Source: Fulvimarina sp. (GTDB taxonomy: Bacteria > Pseudomonadota > Alphaproteobacteria > Rhizobiales > Rhizobiaceae). Taken from it: a stretch of 64,000 bases of DNA. Each line of letters starts with the position of its first letter. Position 1 is the stretch's first letter. The translations under genes were made by a program, and so were the position numbers. Below the pieces are notes generated by a model, which did no database searches, was not told the DNA's origin, and was given only the letters and a program-made list of their open reading frames with translations. Positions 1 through 8,867 of the stretch are shown in pieces. Location: positions 62,001-126,000 of the forward strand of contig PACL01000039.1 in the NCBI GenBank assembly GCA_002700095.1. Reading direction: 5' to 3'.

Positions 1-39
1 GCGCATGGAAATCCCTCTCTCGCAGCAGACGCTGCCGGG

Positions 40-735
40 TCAGTCGCGAAGGCTCGGATACCAGTCGGTCCCGCGGCCTTCGGGAGTCGTGTCGAGGATG
101 ATCCAGAGGGGGTTGAGGTCCGGCGCCATGTGCGGGTCCTGGCCGGGATCGGCGATCTCCATGCCGCCCTCCGGGGCCCAGAAGTGCCGGATCGTGCCGC
201 TCTTGCGGGAGAAGACGTTGTAGGCCGGCATGTCGCTATCGTGCTCGCCGACATAGTCTGCGGTGTAGTCGCCGGACGGGTCGCTGTAGAGCGTCAGGTT
301 CCGCCATCGCCGCGTCTCGGCGAGGCTCGCGAGCCGCTCGATCGGCGAGCGGGCGACCATTGCGAAGCCGACGCGCTGCGTAATATGCGGCACTTCGCCG
401 TCCCAGGAACTCATCGTCGCATTGCACATCGGGCAGAGGTTTTCGCGCGCCGGCCCGTACATGAAGCTGTAGACGACGAGCGTGTCGTGCGGGCCGAAGA
501 GATCGGCGAGGCCGACCTCGCCGTCCGTCCCGACGAAGCGGTAATCCCTCGTCACCTCGCCGCCGGGCGGCAGGGCGCGGCGCTGGGCCGCCACCCGGGC
601 GATGTAGCGGCGCAGCTCGATCTCCTCGGTGAGGAGCTCCGTGCGGGCCTGGCGATAGGCGCTGCTCTCATTGGGAAAATGCGCCGGCGCGAGACGAGCG
701 AGTTCGCCCGCCGGCTTCAGCTCGGCATCCTGCAT
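40..735 (-). CDS. DUF899 family thioredoxin-like protein
   Basis: 231 aa. The sequence fits the DUF899 family, predicted thioredoxin-fold proteins of unknown substrate. Seen: a charged N-terminal helix region, then the core strand LVVYSFMYG followed by a CPMC cysteine pair at the position where thioredoxin-like proteins carry their redox motif, and a C-terminal part rich in aromatic residues (HFWAPEG). No signal peptide is visible, so it is probably cytoplasmic. It lies 35 bp downstream of the GST gene on the same strand and may be co-transcribed with it, which suggests a shared role in redox or electrophile handling under the divergent MarR regulator. Family call is good; the biochemical role is unknown. 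Confidence 0.85.
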   Translation of the reverse strand: MQDAELKPAGELARLAPAHFPNESSAYRQARTELLTEEIELRRYIARVAAQRRALPPGGEVTRDYRFVGTDGEVGLADLFGPHDTLVVYSFMYGPARENLCPMCNATMSSWDGEVPHITQRVGFAMVARSPIERLASLAETRRWRNLTLYSDPSGDYTADYVGEHDSDMPAYNVFSRKSGTIRHFWAPEGGMEIADPGQDPHMAPDLNPLWIILDTTPEGRGTDWYPSLRD

Positions 736-770
736 GTGTCGTCTCCTTCCCCGCGACGAAGGCGGCGGTC

Positions 771-1445
771 TCAGGCGGCCCGTTCGTAGCGATGGGCGTT
801 CTGTGCGAAGGCCTCGAGCTGCTCACTCAGCGCCCGCTGGAAGGCGGGACGGGCGGTGCAGCGCTCGAGGTAGCGGGAGAGAGCCGGATAGTGGGAGAGG
901 AGATCGCTGTGGCCGAGATCGCGCAGCACCGTCGCCATCAGGATGTCCGGCGCGGAGAACGCGCCGGCGAGATGGTCGCGGTCGGCGAGCGCTGCCTGCA
1001 GCTGGGTGAGGCGGGTCTCGACCGCCGCCACGGCGCGGGGGCGTAGCCGCGTCTTCAGATCCTCGTCGTCGAGGAAGAAGACCACCTCGGCGAGGCGCGC
1101 GACCACCGGCTCGATGGGGTTGAGCGCGGCGAAGGTCCAGGCCAGAGCCTGTCTGCGGCCTGCGGGGTCTTTCGGCAGGAGATGGTCGCTCGCCTCGGCG
1201 ATGCTCCAGACGATGGCGCCGGATTCGAACATCGAACCGCCGTCCATCTCGATCGCCGGGACCTGGGCAAAGGGCTGGCGGGCGAGATGCTCCGCCTCCA
1301 GCTTCTGCTGGTGGTCGATCAGCCGGGCCTCGTAGGGCAGGTTCGCCTCGTTCAGCGCCCAGCGCACCCGAAGGTCGCGGACATGGCCCTGGGCGAAGGA
1401 CGGCACCCAGTCATAGGCGGTGACGACGACGCTGGCATTCTGCAT
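771..1445 (-). CDS. Glutathione S-transferase family protein
   Basis: 224 aa. An N-terminal thioredoxin-like GST domain (ALNEANLPYEARLID, then the cis-Pro loop FAQVPAIEMDG and the glutathione-binding FESGAIVWSIAE) is followed by an all-helical C-terminal domain. This matches GSTs that conjugate or reduce electrophiles with glutathione in the cytosol. The ATG at 1445 was chosen because a GGGAGG ribosome-binding site sits just upstream; a longer frame to 1541 would run through the divergent promoter. The gene is divergent from the MarR regulator at 1508, a common arrangement for repressor-controlled detoxification genes. Confidence 0.9.
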   Translation of the reverse strand: MQNASVVVTAYDWVPSFAQGHVRDLRVRWALNEANLPYEARLIDHQQKLEAEHLARQPFAQVPAIEMDGGSMFESGAIVWSIAEASDHLLPKDPAGRRQALAWTFAALNPIEPVVARLAEVVFFLDDEDLKTRLRPRAVAAVETRLTQLQAALADRDHLAGAFSAPDILMATVLRDLGHSDLLSHYPALSRYLERCTARPAFQRALSEQLEAFAQNAHRYERAA

Positions 1446-1473
1446 GGGAACCTCCCGTTCCGAGCTGGCGCAG

Positions 1474-1502
1474 TTGACAAACAAGTTGATATCAACATAA
1501 AA
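1474..1502. promoter_or_regulatory. Divergent promoter with candidate MarR operator
   Basis: A perfect 12-bp palindrome, GTTGATATCAAC, lies at 1485-1496 in the 62-bp gap between the GST and MarR starts. TTGACA at 1474-1479, read on the plus strand, could be a -35 box; 17 bp further on is a weak -10 near 1497-1502, so the palindrome would occupy the spacer. If that promoter is right, transcription would start almost at the MarR ATG (1508) and the mRNA would be nearly leaderless. Autorepression by the MarR protein is an inference. Confidence 0.55.
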
Positions 1503-1507
1503 GAACC

Positions 1508-1981
1508 ATGTCAAACCGAAATGATTCGCCCGCCGATCCATCGCCTGCCGTCCCCCTCACCATCACGCTGCGCGTTCGCGACACCTGCCTCTGTCTTCAC
1601 ACGCAGCGCGCGGCGCGGAGCATCGCCCGCAAGTTCGACGAGGCGTTCCGGCCGCTGGACCTGAAGAGCGGCCAGTTCTCGCTTCTGATGTCGCTGAACC
1701 GGCCGGAGCCGCCGACCCTCGGCGCCGTGGCGCAGCTTCTCGGCATGGACCGCACGACGCTGACGGCGAACCTCAAACCCCTTGAGAGGCGGGGCCTCGT
1801 CGAGGTGCGGCCGGACACGGCGGACCGGCGCTCGCGCCGGCTGGCGCTGACGGAAGCGGGCAGGGGGCTGCTCGTCGACGCGGTGCCGCTCTGGGAGCGG
1901 ACGCAGGCCGAGCTCGAAACGGCGCTCGGCCTCGCCGTCGAGCCGGACCGGCTGCGGGCGGGGCTCGACGCTCTCGGCTGA
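1508..1981 (+). CDS. MarR family transcriptional regulator
   Basis: 157 aa, usual MarR length. A winged helix-turn-helix is clear: recognition-helix region LGAVAQLLGMDRTTLTANLKPLERRGLV followed by the wing with the family motif DTADRRSRRLALTEAG. The N-terminal and C-terminal helices would form the dimer interface. Two cysteines (RDTCLCLHTQ) near residues 27-29 could act as a redox or ligand sensor, although this is not demonstrated. It is divergent from the GST gene and separated from it by a palindromic site, so it probably represses the GST-DUF899 pair and itself. Confidence 0.9.
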   Translation: MSNRNDSPADPSPAVPLTITLRVRDTCLCLHTQRAARSIARKFDEAFRPLDLKSGQFSLLMSLNRPEPPTLGAVAQLLGMDRTTLTANLKPLERRGLVEVRPDTADRRSRRLALTEAGRGLLVDAVPLWERTQAELETALGLAVEPDRLRAGLDALG

Positions 1982-2248
1982 GTGGCCGTGCGAAGCGCCG
2001 TGCCAGGAGCCGTCCAAAACGTCGTCCGGACCGGCGCCCGGGGCCGCAGAGCCCGGCGCGCGGCGGCGCAAGTCCCGGCGGGCGGCGGCCATGGCGGCCC
2101 TTTCGGCGGAGCCGACGGGCCGGTCTGCCGATGCCGGTCGCGATGTCTTCCCGGCTCATTTCCTTGCCTTGTCCGGCGTTTTGCCACATTGGCATGCTGC
2201 CAGAAGACGCCGGGACAAGCCGGGACAGTGCATGGAAAGGGGGTGTCG

Positions 2249-3376
2249 GTGAGCGATCAATATGGAGACGGCGGCGACCGTCGGGCTTATCGCGGCCGTT
2301 CGTTCACGCCATCGCCCGCACCCAAGCCGCCGAAGCGGTCACGCCACGCCCGCAACCAGCTGGTGATCTTCCTCAATTTCTGCCTGTCGGCGGCGCTCTT
2401 CGCGGTGCTCGCCGCCGGAGCGCTGATCTACTGGGGCAAGGGCGAGTTCGAGCGGCCCGGCCCGCTGCAGCAGGAAGCCTCCTATGTGGTGCCGCGCTCG
2501 ACCGGCGTCTCCGCCATCGCGACGGGCCTCGAGACCGCGGGCATCATCTCCGACGCCGACGTCTTCGAATATGGCGTGCGGCTTTCCGGCAGCGGCGGTC
2601 AGCTCAAGGCGGGCGAGTTCGCCTTCCCGCCCGGCGCCTCCATGCGCCAGGTGATGGAGAAGCTGAAGAGCGGCGATTCGATCATGCACGCCGTGACGAT
2701 CCCCGAGGGCTGGACCGTCAACCGGGCCTATGAGCGCATCCAGAACGCCGATTTCCTCACCGGGGAGATGCCCGGCGAGGTTCCGGAGGGCACGCTGAAG
2801 CCCGACACCTACCTCGTCCAGCGCGGCACCACGCGCAAGGAGATCGTCCGGCAGATGAAATCCGCCCAGGACCAGATGGTCCAGGAGATCTGGGAGGGCC
2901 GCGACGAGGACCTGCCGATCAAGGACATTGGCCAGTTCATCACGCTCGCCTCGATCGTCGAGCGCGAGACCGGCATCGCCGGGGAGCGGGCGCATGTCGC
3001 CTCGGTGTTCATCAACCGCCTGAGAAAGGGCATGCGGCTCGATTCCGATCCGACCTTCCTTTACGGCGTCTATGGTGGCGCCGGCAAGCCGTCCGGCCAG
3101 CCGGTGACCCAGTCCGACAAGGACAGCGACACACCCTACAACACCTACAAGATCCGCGGCCTGCCGCCGGGCCCGATCGCCAATCCCGGCCGGGCGGCGC
3201 TGGAGGCGGTGGCCCATCCGATGGAGAGCGACGACCTCTACTTCGTCGCCGACGGGACCGGCGGCCACGTCTTCTCCTCGACGCTGCGCGAGCACAACAA
3301 CAACGTTGCCAAGTATCGCGCGATCGAGCGCCAGCGCGCCGCCGAGGAGAGCGCCGCTTCCGGCAATGGCGGCTGA
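2249..3376 (+). CDS. mltG: Endolytic murein transglycosylase MltG
   Basis: 375 aa from the GTG at 2249, chosen for the purine-rich GGAAAGGGGG just upstream; the frame is open back to 1982 but that stretch looks non-coding. After a basic, proline-rich cytoplasmic tail comes one membrane helix (about residues 36-63, LVIFLNFCLSAALFAV), then a LysM-like region and the YceG/MltG domain with ASIVERETG, whose Glu (about residue 238) is the family's catalytic acid, and VFINRLRKGMRLDSDPT. MltG cleaves nascent glycan strands in the periplasmic face of the membrane and limits their length. It precedes yicC-gmk as in other Rhizobiales, but the usual upstream fabF is replaced here by marR. Confidence 0.95.
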   Translation: MSDQYGDGGDRRAYRGRSFTPSPAPKPPKRSRHARNQLVIFLNFCLSAALFAVLAAGALIYWGKGEFERPGPLQQEASYVVPRSTGVSAIATGLETAGIISDADVFEYGVRLSGSGGQLKAGEFAFPPGASMRQVMEKLKSGDSIMHAVTIPEGWTVNRAYERIQNADFLTGEMPGEVPEGTLKPDTYLVQRGTTRKEIVRQMKSAQDQMVQEIWEGRDEDLPIKDIGQFITLASIVERETGIAGERAHVASVFINRLRKGMRLDSDPTFLYGVYGGAGKPSGQPVTQSDKDSDTPYNTYKIRGLPPGPIANPGRAALEAVAHPMESDDLYFVADGTGGHVFSSTLREHNNNVAKYRAIERQRAAEESAASGNGG

Positions 3377-3592
3377 GCGGGCAAGGCCGGAACGGCCGCG
3401 GTCTCTTCTGGCGAAAGGATCGCGACCCGCGCGGCGAAGGCTGGGCGGGTCGCGTCCGGCGGGTGCAATCCCCGGACTTCCCGTCGCCGGGGCTTGATCC
3501 CGGCGCCGCGATGGGACACTCCATCGGCTGACGCAGCCCTCGTCCTCTCTTCGGGGAAGCTGCGGCACAGATCGAGCAACGGGGGACGCGCC

Positions 3593-4480
3593 ATGGCGGT
3601 CAGAAGCATGACGGGCTTTGCGCGGGCCGAGGTCGAGACGGATGCCGGCGCCTTCGTCTGGGAGCTGCGGGCCGTCAACGGCAAGAGCCTCGACGTGCGC
3701 TACCGCCTGCCCCAGGGCCTGGAACATCTGGAAGGCGAGCTGAAGCGGCGGGTCGCCGCCACCGTCACCCGCGGCAACCTACAGGCCAATCTCCAGTGGC
3801 GGCGCGAACCGGGCGTCGCCCGCCTCGTCGTCAACGAGGAGATGCTGGCGCGGGTCCTCGCCATGTCGGGCAAGCTGGTCGCCGACGGCCACGCCGCGCC
3901 GCCGACGGCCGACGGCCTCCTCGCAATCAAAGGCCTGATCGACGTCGCCGAGCAGACGCTGGACGAAACAGGCGCCGAGGCGCGCGACCGCGCCGTCGTC
4001 GCCGGGTTCGAGGAGGCGCTGTCGCGGCTGGAGGCCGTGCGGCGCGAGGAGGGGGCGGCGCTCGCCTCCGTCCTCTCCGCCCGACTGGCCGAGATCGCCG
4101 ATCTCGCCGAGCGGGCCGACCGCGATCCCGCCCGCACCACCGAGGCGATCCGCCGGCGCCTGAAGGAGCAGGTCGAGGCGCTGATCGGGGCGAGCGAGGA
4201 TCTCGATGCCGGCCGGCTCCACCAGGAGGCGGCGCTGATGGCCGCCAAGGCCGACATCCGCGAGGAGATCGACCGGCTGCGCGCCCATCTGGCAGCGGCC
4301 GAGGCGCTGCTCTCGGCCGGCGGGGTGATCGGGCGCCGACTGGACTTCCTTTCACAGGAATTTCACCGCGAATCGAATACGATCTGCTCGAAATCCAACG
4401 CGGCCACGCTGACGGCGATCGGGCTCGATCTCAAGGTCGTCGTCGACCAGTTCCGCGAGCAGGTACAGAACATCGAATGA
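3593..4480 (+). CDS. YicC family endoribonuclease
   Basis: 295 aa, normal for YicC/YloC. It starts with the family signature [10 protein letters not shown] and has the N-terminal YicC-like domain with [17 protein letters not shown], then the C-terminal DUF1732 domain ending in the highly conserved [18 protein letters not shown] and [20 protein letters not shown]. YicC proteins of Escherichia coli are reported to be RNases affecting small RNA decay. The ATG at 3593 has a GGGGGA ribosome-binding site. Its stop overlaps the gmk start by 4 bp (ATGA), so the two are translationally coupled. Confidence 0.93.
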   Translation: MAVRSMTGFARAEVETDAGAFVWELRAVNGKSLDVRYRLPQGLEHLEGELKRRVAATVTRGNLQANLQWRREPGVARLVVNEEMLARVLAMSGKLVADGHAAPPTADGLLAIKGLIDVAEQTLDETGAEARDRAVVAGFEEALSRLEAVRREEGAALASVLSARLAEIADLAERADRDPARTTEAIRRRLKEQVEALIGASEDLDAGRLHQEAALMAAKADIREEIDRLRAHLAAAEALLSAGGVIGRRLDFLSQEFHRESNTICSKSNAATLTAIGLDLKVVVDQFREQVQNIE

Positions 4481-5142
4481 CGCTGATCCCCGACCTCGGC
4501 TCGACGCCGGCCATCGCCCGCCGCGGCATCATGCTCGTCCTCTCCTCGCCGTCCGGGGCGGGCAAGTCGACGATCGCCCGCAACCTTCTCGAATTCGACC
4601 CGAGCTTCTCGCTGTCGGTCTCGGTGACGACGCGCGCCCGGCGCACCAGCGAGATCGACGGCATCCACTACCGCTTCGTCGACCGCGACGAGTTCGAGCG
4701 GCTTCGCGCCGGCGACGGCCTGCTGGAATGGGCGGAAGTGCACGGCAATTTCTACGGCACGCCGCGCGCGCCGGCCGAAAAGGCGATGCGCGAGGGCCGC
4801 GACATGCTCTTCGACATCGACTATCAGGGCGCACTGCAGCTGCAGGAGAAGGCCGGCGAAGACGTCGTCTCGATCTTCATTCTGCCGCCCTCCATGGAGG
4901 AGCTGAAGACCCGGCTCCTGCGCCGCGCCGAGGACAGCGCCGAGACCATCGCCATCCGCCTGAAGAACTCCAAGGTCGAGATCGGCCGCTGGCGCGACTA
5001 CGACTATGTCGTCGTCAATGACGACCTCGACCGGGCGTTTCAGGCGGTGCGGGCGATCATCGCGGCGGAACGGCTGAAGCGGGACAGGCGGCCGGGGCTG
5101 GAGGCGTTCACGGAGCAGCTGCTGGCGCAGGAGGTGGGGTGA
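4477..5142 (+). CDS. gmk: Guanylate kinase
   Basis: 221 aa. Phosphorylates GMP to GDP with ATP in the cytosol. Walker A is PSGAGKST at residues 25-32; the GMP-binding part is visible in [18 protein letters not shown] and [15 protein letters not shown], and [10 protein letters not shown] follows. The start overlaps the yicC stop by 4 bp. The C-terminal tail after [10 protein letters not shown] is a short helical region as in other alphaproteobacterial enzymes. It is the last gene of the mltG-yicC-gmk group; the 194 bp downstream are noticeably AT-richer and begin the islet. Confidence 0.97.
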   Translation: MTLIPDLGSTPAIARRGIMLVLSSPSGAGKSTIARNLLEFDPSFSLSVSVTTRARRTSEIDGIHYRFVDRDEFERLRAGDGLLEWAEVHGNFYGTPRAPAEKAMREGRDMLFDIDYQGALQLQEKAGEDVVSIFILPPSMEELKTRLLRRAEDSAETIAIRLKNSKVEIGRWRDYDYVVVNDDLDRAFQAVRAIIAAERLKRDRRPGLEAFTEQLLAQEVG

Positions 5143-5233
5143 CGGGGAGCGGTTCTGTTTAGCAATTACCTTTCGCGCACCCACGCATCTTAAAATGCTG
5201 ATCGATCGTGAGCGCCGGTTAGATCTGCCGGCG

Positions 5234-5251
5234 GCGAGCGTATATGCTCGC
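5234..5251. promoter_or_regulatory. Perfect inverted repeat upstream of orphan gene
   Basis: GCGAGC-GTATAT-GCTCGC, a 6-bp perfect stem with a 6-nt AT loop, lies 86 bp upstream of the gene at 5337, in an AT-rich leader (5143-5336) that also holds GATAAT at 5265-5270, a possible -10. It could be an operator or an mRNA hairpin; there is no T-run, so it is not an intrinsic terminator for gmk. Confidence 0.35.
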
Positions 5252-5336
5252 GGTCTGCGTGTACGATAATGTTCTTTTTCGTATATGCAGGGCGCCGTGC
5301 ATCGGCAGCCGCGCAAGACGAACATGAGGAGGAAAT

Positions 5337-5888
5337 ATGAGATTAGCTCGCCGTCTTTTTGTGGTTCCACTCGCCAATAACGATCATGGCAAGACGACAA
5401 TGATCAAAGCTCTCGTCGAACAAGGCGAAGGGATCAGGCGATATGATCGGTTACGGAAAAGTCGGCGTTCTCTGACGAGTCCCTGGGGTCGGGTCATCGA
5501 CGCCTATGTGTTTGGCCGGTCGTACCAAGAAGTCGATAAGGGTGAATTCGGGAGCGTTGAAGAGGCGCTTGATGGCAGCGACGCCATGTGGCGGACGCGC
5601 GAACTCATCATCATGCCGAGCCACGTCGCCACGGAGGACCATTCAGACATCGACGAAATGATCGATCTTGCCCATTCAGCGGGCTTCGACGCCATAGCCG
5701 CATCGGTCATTCTGTCATGGGATGGCGGGGACAACAGAGACGATTTCCCCAATATATGGCGGAAAGGCTGGGATGAACGCTGGACGATACCCAACCAATG
5801 GAAGGATGACCCGGAAAACCCGGAGGGGCAGTTGGAAGCCTTAGGTCGTGATCTTTGGGTGTTGGTGTGTAGGGCGCTCGCGGGATAA
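5337..5888 (+). CDS. Orphan protein with P-loop-like N-terminus
   Basis: 183 aa, not recognised. The start is well supported by a GAGGAGG ribosome-binding site 4-10 bp before the ATG. The N-terminus, FVVPLANNDHGKTTMIKAL, resembles a Walker A loop (xxxxxGKTT after a hydrophobic strand) though the first Gly is replaced by Ala, and is followed by an Arg/Lys-rich helix. Later parts are acidic and rich in Trp, and contain the strand-like LIIMPSHV and AASVILSW and the motif DGGDNRDDFPNIW. No membrane segment is visible. Codon use is less GC-biased than in its neighbours and it sits in an islet between two conserved blocks, so acquisition by transfer is likely. Function unknown; a small NTPase is possible. 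Confidence 0.7.
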   Translation: MRLARRLFVVPLANNDHGKTTMIKALVEQGEGIRRYDRLRKSRRSLTSPWGRVIDAYVFGRSYQEVDKGEFGSVEEALDGSDAMWRTRELIIMPSHVATEDHSDIDEMIDLAHSAGFDAIAASVILSWDGGDNRDDFPNIWRKGWDERWTIPNQWKDDPENPEGQLEALGRDLWVLVCRALAG

Positions 5889-5893
5889 AACAG

Positions 5894-6160
5894 CTCGTCG
5901 CCATCACCGCTTCCCGCACCCCGGCCTTGGACGCAGTTGCGGGGGAGCGCCCGGCGACCCGCTTCCTGAAATTCCTCACCGCGCAGATCCGCAACCCGAA
6001 CACCCGCCGCGCCGTTGGCGAATTCCTCGCCCGGTGCGAGGTGCATGGCTTGGCGTCGATCGCTGCCGTGCAGCCGCTGCACGTTGCCGCTTATATCGAG
6101 GAGCGTACGTCCGTCCGCGGCAAGCACAGACGCCTTTCGCGCCCATGGACGTGCCATTGA
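5894..6160 (+). pseudogene. Tyrosine recombinase/integrase N-terminal remnant
   Basis: The frame reads LVAITASRTPALDAVAGERP, then ATRFLKFLTAQIRNPNTRRA and a region about like the SAM-like core-binding domain of phage/transposon integrases (EFLARCEVHGLASIAAVQPLHVAAYIEE). After the word NTRRA the family usually has a Tyr-Ala-Arg-Ala turn that is missing here. The frame stops soon after and no catalytic domain with the R-H-R-Y residues follows. It is therefore a truncated relic, with no start codon of its own that convinces. It marks the islet as formerly mobile. Confidence 0.7.
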
Positions 6161-6231
6161 ACGTAGCAGGCGATGCCGCCTGAACCGCAGACCCAGATGA
6201 CACCTACCAACGTCCAACCTATGTTCCAGCC

Positions 6232-6531
6232 ATGACCCGCGACGACGTCATCGCCCGCCTCAAGAGCCTGGAGCCGCAGATCCGCGCCCATGGGGTGGCG
6301 GCGCTGTATCTCTATGGCTCCTACGCACGGGACGAGGCCGGGCCGGACAACGACATCGATCTCTTGGCCGACTTCGACGAGGGCCGGGACGCCGACATCA
6401 TGGATTTCCTTGCGCCCTATGAGGCGCTGGAGAAGGCGTTTCCGGGGACGGAGATCGGGTTCAGCACCCGCGACCGGCTGGTGCCTGTCTACCGGCCCTT
6501 CATCGAAAACAGCGCCATTCGCGTTTTCTGA
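6232..6531 (+). CDS. MNT-type nucleotidyltransferase antitoxin
   Basis: 99 aa, the usual size of a minimal nucleotidyltransferase. The polymerase-beta fold motif is complete: YLYGSYARDEAGPDNDIDLL gives GSY followed by DIDL, with the third acidic residue probably in TEIGF. In MNT-HEPN modules this protein AMPylates or otherwise neutralises the HEPN toxin. Its TGA stop overlaps the ATG of the downstream HEPN reading frame (6531), as expected for a coupled toxin-antitoxin operon. Start ATG 6232 has no strong ribosome-binding site, but it begins the family-typical MTRDDVIARL helix. Confidence 0.85.
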   Translation: MTRDDVIARLKSLEPQIRAHGVAALYLYGSYARDEAGPDNDIDLLADFDEGRDADIMDFLAPYEALEKAFPGTEIGFSTRDRLVPVYRPFIENSAIRVF

Positions 6532-6882
6532 TGACTTCCGCCAAAGGACCCCCGCGTCAGGCTCCAGCATATTCTGGAGAACATCGACGGCATTCTTTCC
6601 AACACGGAAGGGTTGGCCTTCGAGACGATCCTCGGCGACTTCATGCTTGTTCGCGCAGTCGAGCGATCGATCCAGATCATTTCCGAGGCAGCCAAGGAAT
6701 TGCCCCCAGAGTTGCGGAGCCAGGAGCCCGACGTGCCGTGGCAGAGGATCATCGGCATCGGCAACTTCCTGCGCCACGAATACTATCGCATCAACCAGAA
6801 CGACATCCGGTCGATCCTGGCCGTCCACTTGCCGGCCCTGCGGCCCGCCATCATCCGGTTGATGGCACGGCTGGACGGGTAG
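6531..6882 (+). pseudogene. HEPN (DUF86) toxin gene, frameshifted at codon 5-6
   Basis: From ATG 6531 the frame reads MTSAKG and then goes out of register. If one G of AAAGGACC (about 6544-6547) is removed, it reads MTSAKDPRVRLQHILENIDG and continues in the downstream frame to 6882 as a normal DUF86/HEPN protein: GLAFETILGDFMLVRAVERS, VPWQRIIGIGNFLRHEYYRIN, ending at MARLDG. So a +1 insertion separates the start from the body. Translation could still begin at TTG 6613, giving 89 aa without helix 1. The Arg of the canonical R-x4-HxY RNase motif aligns with Gly here (GNFLRHEY), with an Arg directly before the His; many alphaproteobacterial relatives look like this, as I recall. A sequencing error is the alternative explanation. 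Confidence 0.7.
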
Positions 6883-6981
6883 CGCCCTGTAGTCCCAGCA
6901 TGACGTGAGCCGTCGCCATCGTTCCTTCCCGTTGCTGTCGCCGCGCGGCTCCGGCCGGCGAGATGTCAGGCAGCTTTCCCC

Positions 6982-7809
6982 TCACACCGCATTCGCCAGC
7001 GCCACGAACTCGCTCACGCTGAGGGTTTCGGCCCGTCGCTGGGGGTCGATGCCGACGCTGGTGAGCAGCGCCTCGCCGCCGAGGCTCTTCAGGCTCTGGC
7101 GCAGCATCTTGCGGCGCTGGCCGAAGGCGGCGGCGGTGACTGTTTCGAGCTTTGCCAGGGCGGCGGGCTCGGGCGTCTCGCGCGGCACCAGCTGGACGAT
7201 CGAGGAGGTGACCTTGGGCGGCGGCGTGAAGGCGGCGGGCGAGACGTCGAACAGGATCTTCGCCCTCGCCCGCCATCCGGCCAGCACCGAGAGCCGGCCG
7301 TAGTGATCGGTGCCCGGCGCCGCGACGATGCGCTCGGCGACCTCCTTCTGGAACATCAGCGTCAGGCTGTCCCAGGCGGGCGGCCAGTCCGGCGGCGTCA
7401 GCCAGTTCAACAGGAGCTGCGTGCCGACATTGTAGGGCAGGTTGGCGACGATCTTGATCCGGCCGCCGCTCGCCAGCCCCGCCAGATCGACCGTCAGCGC
7501 ATCGGCCGAGACGATGTCGAGCCGGCCGGGATGGTGGGCCGCGATCTCCTCCAGCGCGGCGATGCAGCGCGGGTCCTTCTCGATCGCCACCACCCGCCCC
7601 GCGCCTTCGGCAAGAAGGGCTCGGGTCAGCCCGCCGGGGCCAGGGCCGACCTCGATGACGGTGACGTCTTCGAACGGCTGCGCCTGGCGGGCGATGCGGC
7701 CGGTGAGGTTGAGATCGAGGAGGAAATTCTGGCCGAGGCTCTTCTTCGGCGAGAGGCCATGGGCATCGATCACCGCGCGCAGCGGCGGCAGGCCGTCCGG
7801 CGACGACAT
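6982..7809 (-). CDS. rsmA: 16S rRNA dimethyladenosine transferase RsmA (KsgA)
   Basis: 275 aa. Dimethylates two adjacent adenosines in the 3'-terminal helix of 16S rRNA using SAM. Seen: [11 protein letters not shown] (residues 22-32), the SAM motif [12 protein letters not shown] (51-62), IEKD (76-79) and catalytic motif IV NLPYN (123-127), then the C-terminal RNA-binding helical domain with [13 protein letters not shown]. The ATG at 7809 overlaps the pdxA stop (ATGA), so it is the distal gene of the lptF-lptG-lptD-surA-pdxA-rsmA chain. Confidence 0.97.
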   Translation of the reverse strand: MSSPDGLPPLRAVIDAHGLSPKKSLGQNFLLDLNLTGRIARQAQPFEDVTVIEVGPGPGGLTRALLAEGAGRVVAIEKDPRCIAALEEIAAHHPGRLDIVSADALTVDLAGLASGGRIKIVANLPYNVGTQLLLNWLTPPDWPPAWDSLTLMFQKEVAERIVAAPGTDHYGRLSVLAGWRARAKILFDVSPAAFTPPPKVTSSIVQLVPRETPEPAALAKLETVTAAAFGQRRKMLRQSLKSLGGEALLTSVGIDPQRRAETLSVSEFVALANAV

Positions 7810-8867
7810 CAGCTCTGCGTCGCGCCGGACCGGGCCTCGATCTCCGCCATTCGCCAGGCGAGCGACAGGGCGGCGCGAAAGCTGTCCAGGCGGGCCTTGC
7901 CGGTGCCGGCGATGTCGGCCGCGGTGCCGTGGTCCGGCGAGGTGCGGATGATCGGAAGGCCCAGCGTCACGTTGACGGTCTGGTCGAAGGCGAGGGTCTT
8001 GGCCGGGATCAGAGCCTGGTCGTGATACATGCAGATGGCGACGTCGTAGCGCGCCCTCGCCGGCGGGTGGAACATCGTGTCGGCGGGCAGCGGGCCGACG
8101 GCGTCGATCCCTTCGGCGCGCAGCATCTCGACCGCCGGGCGGATCACCGCCTCGTCCTCGCCGCCGATCGCGCCCTTTTCGCCGGCATGGGGGTTCAGCC
8201 CGGACACCGCGAGCCGCGGCGCGGCGACGCCGAGGCGGCGCCGATAATCGGCGGCGGTGATGCGGCAGGTGGTGACGATCAGCTCGCTCGTCAGCTGCCG
8301 CGGCACCTCGGCGAGCGGGATGTGGATGGTGACGGGCACGCAGGACAGCTCCGGCCCGGTCAGCAGCATCACCGGGGTGAGGTCGCTTCCCACGCGCCGG
8401 GAGCAGAGTTCGGCGAGATATTCGGTGTGGCCGGGATGCCGGAAGCCAACGTCGTAGAGCGCCTTCTTGTCGATCGGCCCGGTGACGATGCCGGAGGCCC
8501 GGCCGTCCAGGGCGAACCCGGTCGCCCGGTCGATCGCCGCGATGGTGCCGATGCCGTTGAGGAGGTTCGGGGCTCCCGGCGTCTCGTCCTGGCGCTCGGC
8601 AAGCGGCAGGACGGCGAGGGCTCCGGCGGGAACCTCCGCCGCCTCCTCGGGCGAGCCGACGACGGCAAAGTCGACACGGGCGGCGAGGCCGAGCCGCTCC
8701 GCCCGTGCCTGCAGCATCGCGGGGTCGGCGAGGACGAAGAGCGGCGGCAGCGTGTCGTCGCCCGCTGCCTTCAGCATCAGGAGGATGTCGGGTCCGACGC
8801 CGGACGGTTCGCCCAGCGTCACGGCGAGCGGCGCTGCCGAGGCGCCAGACGCGCCCGGCCGGTTCAT
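7809..8867 (-). CDS. pdxA: 4-hydroxythreonine-4-phosphate dehydrogenase
   Basis: 352 aa, usual length about 330-350. NAD-dependent oxidation of 4-phosphohydroxy-threonine in the DXP-dependent pyridoxal phosphate pathway. Seen: GEPSGVGPD (residues 19-27), metal-ligand histidine contexts [19 protein letters not shown] and [11 protein letters not shown], and TSPDHGTA near the C-terminus. Its start overlaps the stop of the SurA-like gene and its stop overlaps rsmA, both by a few bp, indicating translational coupling. The pairing with rsmA and a SurA-type chaperone is widespread in proteobacteria. Confidence 0.97.
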   Translation of the reverse strand: MNRPGASGASAAPLAVTLGEPSGVGPDILLMLKAAGDDTLPPLFVLADPAMLQARAERLGLAARVDFAVVGSPEEAAEVPAGALAVLPLAERQDETPGAPNLLNGIGTIAAIDRATGFALDGRASGIVTGPIDKKALYDVGFRHPGHTEYLAELCSRRVGSDLTPVMLLTGPELSCVPVTIHIPLAEVPRQLTSELIVTTCRITAADYRRRLGVAAPRLAVSGLNPHAGEKGAIGGEDEAVIRPAVEMLRAEGIDAVGPLPADTMFHPPARARYDVAICMYHDQALIPAKTLAFDQTVNVTLGLPIIRTSPDHGTAADIAGTGKARLDSFRAALSLAWRMAEIEARSGATQS

